Part shown: positions 8,838 through 15,337 of the stretch, in pieces
How the letters are laid out: every line of letters starts with the position of its first letter
How positions within the stretch are numbered: position 1 is the stretch's first letter
Source of the DNA: Chitinophaga pinensis
GTDB lineage: Bacteria > Bacteroidota > Bacteroidia > Flavobacteriales_D > Crocinitomicaceae
Assembly: GCA_945897765.1 (NCBI GenBank)
Contig: CAMDGP010000025.1
Location: 1 to 15,337, forward strand
Length of the DNA: 15,337 nucleotides
Direction of reading: 5' to 3'
Made by a program: the position numbers and the translations under genes
Notes under the pieces: model-generated
Seen by the model: the letters and a program-made list of their open reading frames with translations, nothing else
Told to the model about the DNA's origin: nothing
Databases searched by the model: none

Positions 8838-9653
8838 TTATAAAAAAGAGAAATATACACCAACCCCACCAAATGGTTGAATAAAAAAGAGTTTACTTAA
8901 AGGGGTTTCAATTCCTAAAAAATAAGACAACCCAAATTTACTATTACCAGATTGTCCCTCTAAACCAATTCTAAATCCTGTTTTTGCTTTTGATGGAATA
9001 ATTGAGTAATCATAATCTAACTCGTCAGTTATAATATTTTTTATTGCATGATAATTTATCATTTCGGCATAAACATTTGTTCTTCCAAATTTAGAATGTT
9101 CTCGAGGTTTACTTCCAGAAAGTGTTTTATATTTTATAAATTTAGTTTTAGAATAAGAAACTCCTAATGATAATTCGTTTGCTTTTGCATTAACTCTAAA
9201 AAGACCATCCGTTTGGTAATTTCCTGATAAATAGCCCAATCTTGCACCAAATTGTTTCTTAATTTGGACAGGCTGTTTTGTAACAAATTTAGTTGTAGTG
9301 TTACCATTTGAAATTGCTTTAAGAGTTATGGGAAAACTTTTCTCTTTTTCTGAACTCTTAAAATACCAAGTGTTTTCAATACTAAATTTACCAAATTGTT
9401 TTTCAACAAAACCTAAGTGTACTTTTGAAATGAAAACCTCAGGCAATGTATATGAAACACTCGGACCCAAGGTTAAAGTTGAACGTGTATTAATTTCTAA
9501 AAAAACATTTAACTTTTCCATGTCTTTTATTTCATTTGAAAACACCTGATAATCTACCTCTGTTCCATCTGGAAAAACAGCCGTCTGAATGTCATTTTGT
9601 GCAAAAGAAACACAACTTATAAATGTTGATATTCCAAAAAATAATTTTCTCAT
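8838..9653 (-). CDS. Probable outer-membrane beta-barrel protein of unknown function (second gene of cassette)
   Basis: A 271-residue exported protein without a family I can name. A signal peptide is clear (RKLFFGISTFISCVSFA, then Q, about residues 1-18). The rest alternates polar and hydrophobic residues in short strands with aromatic ends, for example FGARLGYLSGNYQ, ELSLGVSYSKTKF, TGFRIGLEG and FGLSYFLGIE, and it finishes in FGGVGVYFSFL, a C-terminal strand with aromatic residues typical of outer-membrane barrels. The ATG at 9653-9651 begins one base after the stop of the 336-residue gene, which suggests translational coupling and shared expression. The 291-residue gene follows after 10 bp. 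A barrel or barrel-like surface protein is inferred from the strand pattern only. Confidence 0.75.
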   Translation of the reverse strand: MRKLFFGISTFISCVSFAQNDIQTAVFPDGTEVDYQVFSNEIKDMEKLNVFLEINTRSTLTLGPSVSYTLPEVFISKVHLGFVEKQFGKFSIENTWYFKSSEKEKSFPITLKAISNGNTTTKFVTKQPVQIKKQFGARLGYLSGNYQTDGLFRVNAKANELSLGVSYSKTKFIKYKTLSGSKPREHSKFGRTNVYAEMINYHAIKNIITDELDYDYSIIPSKAKTGFRIGLEGQSGNSKFGLSYFLGIETPLSKLFFIQPFGGVGVYFSFL

Positions 9654-9654
9654 C

Positions 9655-10665
9655 TTACTTAAATTTTTTAACTATTCTATAAATTATACCTGCCCTAATA
9701 GACGCTTGTTGAAGTACACCGCTACAATAACCAGGGTACACTGCAACTTCAAAATTAATTCCAAAAGCAGAAGATTTACTTGATTTAACTAATCCAGCCT
9801 TTATTCCAACAGGTAAAAACTTATAACTACTTTCGAGTTCTGTTTGTCCATTTGTAGAGATCTGTTCTACAGAGTTTATTTCATCTGTATAAGTTTCATC
9901 TTTAATGTATTGAAATATTTCAGGAAATTTTGGCTTAAAACCTATTAAAATACCGCCATAAATTTCTGTTAAATTATCAGAACTAACTTCTCCATAATCT
10001 TTCGTCAAATACCTCGTATCAATAATTGATGTTCTTTTTAATCCTAAGTAAACTGAACTATTTTGAAAAAAACTAGTAACTGTATTTTCTCCATAATAAA
10101 CAGAAGTTGAATTAGTTTGAGAATCATAAAAAGAGGCAGTAAATGAAGGTGCACTTTCATTGAACATACCAATTGATTTAAAGCCTAAATGTGCGGAATA
10201 TGTTACAGATTCAGTGGCTGGCAACATTGAATATAAAATAACATTACCTTCACTTTGCATTGGCGTATAGCATTCTTTAATTTCTTTTTTTGTTTGAAAC
10301 AAATTATATCCTATTGTACCGCCATATTCTAAACTGTTTTTTTTATCATAATCTTCTATTCCAAAAGTATATCCAGCACCTTTGTATGTATAAGTGAAAT
10401 AATTATAAGCAAAATCAGTTTCTAATGATACTTTGTTTGCAATATTATAACATCCTATACCAGCTCCAACTCCAAAGTTTACATAATTCCCATAATTCAT
10501 TAATCGTAAGAAATTAAAATCTGCAGTAAAATATGGTTCAGAAGAAAAATCCCCAATTAACTCATATTCAAAGCCTTTTTTTTGAGAGCCATTTTTTGTT
10601 GGAGGATTGTTTCTTTGAGCCATTAACCCAAAATTTAATAGAAGGAAAAGAATAACGATGCGCAT
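9655..10665 (-). CDS. Probable outer-membrane beta-barrel protein of unknown function (first gene of cassette)
   Basis: A 336-residue exported protein that I do not recognise. The N-terminus RIVILFLLLNFGLMA followed by Q is a short signal peptide (about residues 1-16). A polar linker rich in N, P, K and Q follows, then many short amphipathic strands with Y, F and G, for example YVNFGVGAGIGCYNIANKV, SLETDFAYNYFTYTYKGAG and SLEYGGTIGYNLF, and the end ASIRAGIIYRIVKKFK. This pattern suggests an outer-membrane beta-barrel. A less strand-like, acidic stretch at about 255-275 (IKDETYTDEINSVEQISTNG) may be a loop. It is the first gene of a three-gene cluster on the minus strand, preceded by a candidate promoter and by a hairpin that would separate it from ileS. 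The two downstream genes follow after 1 and 10 bp. Confidence 0.75.
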   Translation of the reverse strand: MRIVILFLLLNFGLMAQRNNPPTKNGSQKKGFEYELIGDFSSEPYFTADFNFLRLMNYGNYVNFGVGAGIGCYNIANKVSLETDFAYNYFTYTYKGAGYTFGIEDYDKKNSLEYGGTIGYNLFQTKKEIKECYTPMQSEGNVILYSMLPATESVTYSAHLGFKSIGMFNESAPSFTASFYDSQTNSTSVYYGENTVTSFFQNSSVYLGLKRTSIIDTRYLTKDYGEVSSDNLTEIYGGILIGFKPKFPEIFQYIKDETYTDEINSVEQISTNGQTELESSYKFLPVGIKAGLVKSSKSSAFGINFEVAVYPGYCSGVLQQASIRAGIIYRIVKKFK

Positions 10666-10691
10666 AAAACCTAGAGAATTTAATTTTTTTA

Positions 10692-10699
10692 CAAAATTA
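10692..10699 (-). promoter_or_regulatory. Candidate -7 promoter box for the three-gene cluster
   Basis: On the minus strand this reads TAATTTTG, an exact match to the Bacteroidota -7 box TAnnTTTG. It ends 26 bp before the ATG at 10665, giving a leader of about 20 bases. I see no good TTTG at the -33 distance, so support is partial. Confidence 0.3.
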
Positions 10700-10711
10700 T
10701 CCCAAATTTTA

Positions 10712-10738
10712 GAAAAAAGAATCAGGTAGAATTACCTG
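10712..10738 (-). terminator. Candidate rho-independent terminator downstream of ileS
   Basis: On the minus strand CAGGTA, loop ATTC, TACCTG (10738-10723) form a perfect 6-bp stem, followed by ATTC and a run of six T at 10718-10713. It lies 150 bp past the ileS stop and just upstream of the candidate promoter of the three-gene cluster, a sensible place to end the ileS transcript. The stem is short and only half GC. The same symmetric site could instead be an operator. Confidence 0.35.
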
Positions 10739-10887
10739 TTTTAAGTATATTTTTATAAATGATTACTACTAGTTGTGTGCGTTTTTTTAGGTTTAATACA
10801 CTATTTCAATATTCATATTTCCTTTAGAAATGCAATCAATTTTAGAGAGTAATTTATTAAAGAATTAAAAGCATAACGACATCTAAT

Positions 10888-10998
10888 TCACACCTTTACT
10901 AACTCAATTTTTGTATCACCTTCTGATTCAATATCAGTTACAAAAGCACTTGCATTTACTGTCGTAAAATGAATATCATTTGCCAATACTTCCGCGCA
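10888..10998 (-). repeat. Functional copy of the duplicated ileS 3' tail
   Basis: The last 36 codons and stop of ileS, matched gap-free by the degenerate copy at 7834-7944 in the same orientation. The pair forms an imperfect direct repeat (about 76% identical by hand count) that frames the three-gene segment. Confidence 0.8.
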
Positions 10999-13900
10999 CA
11001 TATATTCCTTGTTGGCAAGGGTTGCAGCTTGTATAAAATCGCTTGTTTCGATGTTCAAAGTGATGCGGTCAGTTACGTCCAAACCACTGTCTTTTCGCAA
11101 GTTTTGAACTCTATTTACGATTTCTCGTGCAATTCCTTCTGATTTTAAGTTTTCAGAAATGGTAATATCTAAAGCAACAGTTAGTCCACTTTCGCTTGCA
11201 ACCAACCATCCCGGAATGTCTTGCGCATTGATTTCAAAGTCGGCTAAATCCAAGTTGATTTCTGTTCCTTCAATGCTTCCTGACCAACCATTATTTTGTT
11301 CAATCGCAGCTATATCGTCTTGTGAAAATCCAGCGACAATTCCAGCAATTGCCTTCATCTGTTTACCGTATTTCGGACCGATAGTTTTGAAATTTGGCTT
11401 TATACTTTTCACTAAAATTCCATCACCATCACCCAACAATTCTAACTCTTTTACATTCACTTCGGAAAGAATCAAGTCTTGAACGTGCTTCAAATTTTCT
11501 GCCACTTCTTTGTTCAAAACAGGAATCATGATTTTTTGCAAAGGTTGACGCACTCGGATATTGTGTTTCTTGCGCAAACCTAGTACCAAGGAACAAGCTT
11601 GTTGTGCCAATTCCATTTGCGCTTCTAATTTTTTGTCAATCCAACTTTCGTTTACGGCAGGGAAATTCGCCAAATGAACGGATTCAGCTGTGTTTTTACC
11701 AGAAACTTTATTCAAGTCCAAGAACAATTGATCCATATAGAAAGGTGCTATCGGTGCAGCTAATAAAGCTACGGTTTCCAAGCACGTATAAAGCGTTTGA
11801 TATGCACACAATTTATCTTTCGGGTCGTCGCTTTTCCAGTAACGTCTTCTACACAAACGCACGTACCAATTCGACAATTGATCGCTCACGAAATCTTGAA
11901 TCGCGCGCCTAGCTTTTGTCGGTTCGTAATCTGAGTAGGCAGCATCGACATCTTTCACTAATGAATTTAATTTAGAAAGCACCCAACGATCGATTTCAGG
12001 ACGCTCATTCAAAGGAACTTCAGCCTCTGAAAAATCAAATCCGTCGATGTTCGCATACAAAGAGAAAAACGAATACGTATTGTAAAGCGTTCCAAAGAAT
12101 TTACGTTGAATTTCAGCGATTCCTTCCAAGTCAAATTTCAAATTGTCCCAAGGTTGCGCATTCGTAATCATGTACCAACGCGTCGCATCAGGCCCGTATT
12201 TTTCTAAAGTTGAAAATGGATCGACAGCATTACCCAAACGTTTCGACATTTTCTGTCCGTTTTTGTCTAAAACCAAACCGTTTGAAACCACGTTTTTATA
12301 AGCAACAGAATCAAAAACCATTGTTGCAATTGCGTGTAACGTATAGAACCAACCACGTGTTTGATCCACACCTTCCGCAATGAAATCAGCAGGATATCCT
12401 GTTCTGTTTTCAATTAATTCTTTGTTTTCAAAAGGGTAGTGCCACTGCGCATAGGGCATCGCACCTGAGTCAAACCAAACGTCGATGAGGTCTGATTCGC
12501 GTTTCATTGGTTTTCCTGAAGGAGAAACCAACACGATTTGGTCCACTAAATGTTTGTGTAAGTCAATTTGCGCATAATTTTCAGCTGACATATTACCAAT
12601 TTCGTAATTCGCCAATGGATTTTCAGTCATTAAACCAGCTGCAACCGATTTATCTGCTTCGTTTTTCAAGTTTTCAACAGAGCCAATGCACACACGTTCG
12701 TCACCTTCTTCCGTTGACCAAATTGGAATCGGAATTCCCCAATAGCGCGAGCGTGAAAGGTTCCAATCGTTGGCGTTTTCCAACCATTTTCCGAAACGTC
12801 CTGAACCTGTTGATTCTGGTTTCCAATTGATGGTATTGTTCAATTCTACCATGCGGTCTTTTTTGTCCGTCACGCGAATGAACCAAGAGTCCAGTGGATA
12901 GTACAAAATAGGTTTGTCTGTTCTCCAGCAATGTGGGTAACTATGCTCGTATTTTTCGACTTTAAAAGCCTTGTTTTCTTCTTTTAATTTAATGGCGATT
13001 TGAACATCAACCGATTTTTCAGGCGCAGTTCCATCGTCGTAATATTCATTTTTAACGTACATTCCAGCGAAATCAGTTACTTCAGGACGGAAACGACCTT
13101 GTAAATCCACTAAAGGAACGAGGTTGTTATTTTCATCTTTCACTAACATCGGCGGAACACCTGCATCTTTTGCCACTTTCGCATCATCTGCACCAAAAGT
13201 CGGCGCGGTGTGCACGATTCCTGTTCCATCTTCTGTTGTCACGAAATCTCCAGGAATCACAACAAATGATTTTTCTGGATTTTCATCCGGCAAGCAGTAA
13301 GGCATCAATTGTTCGTAGCGAATTCCAACTAGTTCTTTCCCCAAACAAGTTCCAGCAACGAAATAAGGAATGGTTTTATCACCAGCTGAATAATTAGCTA
13401 AATCTGCTTCATTTTCAACAACTTGAAATCCTTTTCCGAATTGATACCCAACAAGATTTTTAGCCAAAATAACGTTGATTGGTTCGAATGTATATTGGTT
13501 AAATGTGGAAACTAGCGCGTATTCGATGTTCGGTCCAACGGTTAAAGCGGTGTTTGATGGTAATGTCCATGGGGTTGTGGTCCATGCCAGTAGGGACAAG
13601 TCGCGACTTGTCCCTACTGCATGACCATTATTTATTGATATACCATCAAACGGCGTTTTTTCACTCTCCACAACCTTAAACATCGCCACCACCGTCGTAT
13701 CCTTCACGTCTTTATAACATCCTGGTTGGTTTATTTCGTGCGACGAAAGTCCCGTTCCAGCTTTTGGGGAATAGGGTTGAATTGTGTAGCCTTTGTATAA
13801 TAGTCCTTTGTTGTATAATTGTGCGATCAACCACCAAACCGATTCCATGTATTTTGGTTCGTAGGTGATGTATGGATTTTCCATATCCACCCAGTAACCC

Positions 13901-14319
13901 ATTTTCAACGTAAGGTCGTTCCAGATGTCGGTGTAGCGCATAACAGCTTTTCTACACGCGTCGTTGTATTCGTCCACTGTGATTTTAGTTCCGATGTCTT
14001 CTTTGGTGATTCCCAATTCTTTTTCAACGCCCAATTCAACTGGAAGTCCGTGTGTATCCCAGCCCGCTTTACGTTTTACTTGAAAGCCTTTCAATGTTTT
14101 ATAGCGGCAAAAAATATCTTTTATCGAGCGGGCCATTACGTGGTGAATACCAGGCAAACCGTTTGCTGATGGCGGCCCTTCGAAGAACACATACGATGGA
14201 TTTCCTTCGCGGGAGCTAATGGATTTCTCAAAAATAGATGCTTTATTCCATCTTTCGAGTACTTCACTTGCAACGTTTGGAAGGTTCAGACCTTTGTATT
14301 CTTGATATTTCTTGCTCAT
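10888..14319 (-). CDS. ileS: Isoleucyl-tRNA synthetase (IleRS)
   Basis: This cytoplasmic class I synthetase joins isoleucine to tRNA-Ile and edits mischarged valine. From the chosen start the protein has 1143 residues, longer than the roughly 940 of classical bacterial IleRS and near the size of Bacteroidota and eukaryote-type enzymes. The ATP site has SANGLPGIHHV, where GIHH (57-60) replaces the textbook HIGH, then DTHGLPVE (88-95), the form of the eukaryote-like clade. The CP1 editing domain has WTTTPWTLPSN from 246 and GTGIVHTAP from 365. KMSKR is at 690-694. The anticodon-binding helical domain begins near 775 (DRWVLSKLNSLV). The frame is also open to an ATG at 14343, but the protein from 14319 (SKKYQEYKGLNLP) starts like relatives, and a -7 box at 14341-14348 would put transcription start inside the longer form. 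Odd points: a palindromic repeat is read in frame at about residues 234-245, and the last 36 codons recur at 7834-7944. Confidence 0.97.
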   Translation of the reverse strand: MSKKYQEYKGLNLPNVASEVLERWNKASIFEKSISSREGNPSYVFFEGPPSANGLPGIHHVMARSIKDIFCRYKTLKGFQVKRKAGWDTHGLPVELGVEKELGITKEDIGTKITVDEYNDACRKAVMRYTDIWNDLTLKMGYWVDMENPYITYEPKYMESVWWLIAQLYNKGLLYKGYTIQPYSPKAGTGLSSHEINQPGCYKDVKDTTVVAMFKVVESEKTPFDGISINNGHAVGTSRDLSLLAWTTTPWTLPSNTALTVGPNIEYALVSTFNQYTFEPINVILAKNLVGYQFGKGFQVVENEADLANYSAGDKTIPYFVAGTCLGKELVGIRYEQLMPYCLPDENPEKSFVVIPGDFVTTEDGTGIVHTAPTFGADDAKVAKDAGVPPMLVKDENNNLVPLVDLQGRFRPEVTDFAGMYVKNEYYDDGTAPEKSVDVQIAIKLKEENKAFKVEKYEHSYPHCWRTDKPILYYPLDSWFIRVTDKKDRMVELNNTINWKPESTGSGRFGKWLENANDWNLSRSRYWGIPIPIWSTEEGDERVCIGSVENLKNEADKSVAAGLMTENPLANYEIGNMSAENYAQIDLHKHLVDQIVLVSPSGKPMKRESDLIDVWFDSGAMPYAQWHYPFENKELIENRTGYPADFIAEGVDQTRGWFYTLHAIATMVFDSVAYKNVVSNGLVLDKNGQKMSKRLGNAVDPFSTLEKYGPDATRWYMITNAQPWDNLKFDLEGIAEIQRKFFGTLYNTYSFFSLYANIDGFDFSEAEVPLNERPEIDRWVLSKLNSLVKDVDAAYSDYEPTKARRAIQDFVSDQLSNWYVRLCRRRYWKSDDPKDKLCAYQTLYTCLETVALLAAPIAPFYMDQLFLDLNKVSGKNTAESVHLANFPAVNESWIDKKLEAQMELAQQACSLVLGLRKKHNIRVRQPLQKIMIPVLNKEVAENLKHVQDLILSEVNVKELELLGDGDGILVKSIKPNFKTIGPKYGKQMKAIAGIVAGFSQDDIAAIEQNNGWSGSIEGTEINLDLADFEINAQDIPGWLVASESGLTVALDITISENLKSEGIAREIVNRVQNLRKDSGLDVTDRITLNIETSDFIQAATLANKEYMCAEVLANDIHFTTVNASAFVTDIESEGDTKIELVKV
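13578..13627. repeat. Palindromic repeat element inside ileS (32-bp perfect core, about 50 bp with arms)
   Basis: The core 13588-13619 equals its own reverse complement over 32 bases; each half reads CAGTAGGGACAAGTCG up to the centre between 13603 and 13604 (centre TCGCGA). The match extends outward as TGGTCCATGC (13578-13587) against GCATGACCA (13619-13627) with a single extra base in two places. It lies in the ileS reading frame and encodes AVGTSRDLSLLA (residues 234-245), immediately before the conserved AWTTTPWTLPSN of the editing domain; the right arm uses the native AWT codons. GTAGGGACAAG...CTTGTCCCTAC palindromes are, from memory, dispersed repeats in Bacteroidota genomes. No second copy occurs in this window. 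Confidence 0.85.
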
Positions 14320-14340
14320 AATCTTTTGGTGTTGAAGCTG

Positions 14341-14348
14341 CAAAGTTA
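14341..14348 (-). promoter_or_regulatory. Candidate -7 promoter box for ileS
   Basis: On the minus strand this reads TAACTTTG, an exact TAnnTTTG match. It ends 21 bp before the ATG at 14319, so transcription would start at about 14335, inside the longer open frame. That favours the 14319 start over the ATG at 14343. No clear -33 TTTG lies at the right distance. Confidence 0.35.
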
Positions 14349-14690
14349 AAAGAAATTGTGCTCATTTTTTTCTTTAACTAATACCAATTAAAGAAACTCT
14401 AAAACCAAATCTAAATAAAGACTAGAAACGTAAATGCTAAAACTACAAATGAATAATACAATGAATTTAAATTGATATTATCTGTGATGTTACCTCTGGT
14501 AGTAAACCTTATTATATGTTTCTTCGGTATTATTTGCAGCCCTAATCTTTATGTTAAACCTTTGAATCTCTTCCTTATAATTTTTATGTATTCATCTCTT
14601 TATAACTATTTTTACATTTCATGCACTTAGTATTAACCAAACTGTAAGTCTTATAACGAATTTTATAACATACATTTTCAATTTAAATTA
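14349..14690. other. AT-rich intergenic region between divergent ileS and dehydrogenase genes
   Basis: About 340 bp without a credible gene, tRNA or repeat. It should contain the promoter of the dehydrogenase gene, but no full TTTG-N17-23-TAnnTTTG match was found on the plus strand; the nearest are TACATTTC at 14613-14620 and TACATTTT at 14671-14678, each one base off. Another exact -7 box facing ileS, TAGATTTG, lies at 14413-14406 on the minus strand. I saw no strong hairpin or riboswitch-like structure. Confidence 0.5.
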
Positions 14691-15337
14691 ATGAAATCTG
14701 AAGCAATCTATTTAATAAAAAAAGGTACTGCCAATCAAGCTTTTGAGCGAAGAACACTTGAAATTCCTGTTTTGGGAGCCAATGATGTGTTAGTGGAAAG
14801 TGAAGCTTTTGGGTTAAATTATGCAGATGTAATGGCCAGAAATGGTTTGTACCGTGAGGCGCCTCCAATGCCCTGTGTGATTGGCTATGAATTGGTGGGA
14901 AAAGTTGTTGAAGTTGGTCCAAATGTAGATAAATCATTGATTGGTAAACGCGTATTGGCTTTTTGTCGCTTTGGAGGATATGGAAAACATGTCGTTGCTA
15001 AAGATTATGGAATAGTTCCAATCAATGACATGCCAGCAGAAACTGTGATGGCATTGTGTACACAAGCAGTTACAGCTTTTTATATGTCTGATGTACTTTC
15101 GCCTATTCAAAAAGGAGATAAAGTATTGATTCATGCAGCAGCGGGTGGAGTTGGAACAATTTTGATTCAGTTAGCAAAACGTCGTGGAGCTTATGTTATA
15201 GCAAAAATTGGCAACACTTCAAAAACGCAATTAGTAAAGGATTTAGGTGCTGATTTTGTTGTGAATTACAATGAAACTGATTACCAAAAAACGATTTTTT
15301 CACATTTGAAAGGAGATCGTTTAGACGCAAGTTACAA
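14691..15337 (+). CDS. VAT-1/quinone oxidoreductase-like medium-chain dehydrogenase (C-terminus beyond window)
   Basis: The frame runs from the ATG at 14691 to the right edge: 215 codons plus two bases of a protein normally about 320-340 residues, so the last third is missing. The N-terminal GroES-like domain shows LNYADVMARNGLYREAPPMPCVIG (42-65), EVGPNVDKSLIGKRVLAF and GGYGKHV. The Rossmann domain has HAAAGGVGTILIQLAK from 148, the AAxGGVG dinucleotide motif of zeta-crystallin/quinone oxidoreductases, usually NADPH-specific. The GHE catalytic-zinc motif of alcohol dehydrogenases is absent (IGYELVG in its place), so this is the zinc-free branch; the MARNGLY phrase is closest to VAT-1-like proteins. 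The substrate cannot be predicted. No signal peptide is seen, so it is cytoplasmic. It is divergent from ileS and has no functional link to it in sequence. Confidence 0.92.
   Translation, partial: MKSEAIYLIKKGTANQAFERRTLEIPVLGANDVLVESEAFGLNYADVMARNGLYREAPPMPCVIGYELVGKVVEVGPNVDKSLIGKRVLAFCRFGGYGKHVVAKDYGIVPINDMPAETVMALCTQAVTAFYMSDVLSPIQKGDKVLIHAAAGGVGTILIQLAKRRGAYVIAKIGNTSKTQLVKDLGADFVVNYNETDYQKTIFSHLKGDRLDASY

Larger units (their letters stand above)
7945..10887 (-). other. Putative inserted segment between two ileS 3' ends (three-gene cassette)
   Basis: The segment lies exactly between the functional ileS tail (10888-10998) and the degenerate tail (7834-7944), which stand in direct orientation. 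It holds three same-strand genes for exported proteins of no family I recognise and no housekeeping gene. By eye it is more AT-rich than much of ileS. It contains no integrase, transposase or resolvase. Insertion, or single-crossover recombination with foreign ileS-linked DNA, is an inference from the duplicated ends; a local duplication followed by decay is the main alternative. Confidence 0.45.

Noticed and set aside
7945..10887. Classical mobile element (IS, transposon or integron cassette)
   Set aside because: There is no transposase, integrase or resolvase frame, and no terminal inverted repeats were found; only the ileS-tail duplication points to insertion.
14683..15134. Two minus-strand open frames of 84 and 66 codons
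   Set aside because: They are antisense to the dehydrogenase gene, whose own frame is strongly supported by motifs.

Overview
The window looks like chromosomal DNA of a Bacteroidota bacterium, most likely Flavobacteriia (order Flavobacteriales); I cannot name a genus. Pointers are low GC, a PhoD-type enzyme ending in a type IX secretion (T9SS) sorting tail, signal peptides ending in FSQ, FAQ or MAQ, an IleRS of the Bacteroidota kind (GIHH and DTHGLPVE motifs), starts without clear Shine-Dalgarno sites, and matches to the Bacteroidota promoter consensus TTTG-N17-23-TAnnTTTG.

Layout. 1-3057 (-): 5' part of a large AsmA-family envelope protein that runs off the left edge. 3151-5130 (+): thioredoxin-like/six-hairpin protein of the YyaL/DUF255 family, divergent from AsmA. 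5147-7165 (-): secreted PhoD-like phosphodiesterase/alkaline phosphatase, convergent with the previous gene and only 16 bp away. 7421-7792 (+): the fluoride channel crcB/fluC. 7834-7944 (-): a broken second copy of the last 37 codons of ileS. 7952-10665 (-): three tightly packed genes for unrecognised exported proteins, two of them probable outer-membrane beta-barrels. 10888-14319 (-): full-length isoleucyl-tRNA synthetase. 14691-15337 (+): 5' part of a VAT-1/quinone-oxidoreductase-like dehydrogenase, cut by the right edge.

Most of these genes are unrelated housekeeping and envelope genes. The point of interest is the ileS region. The last 36 codons and the stop of ileS (10888-10998) recur 3054 bp downstream, gap-free, same strand, about 76% identical by hand count, with an in-frame stop in the downstream copy. 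The three exported-protein genes lie exactly between the two copies. This suggests that foreign DNA entered the 3' end of ileS bringing its own ileS tail, and that the old tail was left as a decaying remnant next to crcB. No integrase or transposase is present. Separately, ileS carries a 32-bp perfect palindrome, extendable to a 50-bp hairpin, read in frame in the editing domain just before its conserved WTTTPWTLPSN motif; it resembles a mobile palindromic repeat inside an essential gene.

No rRNA, tRNA, CRISPR array, IS element or convincing riboswitch was seen.
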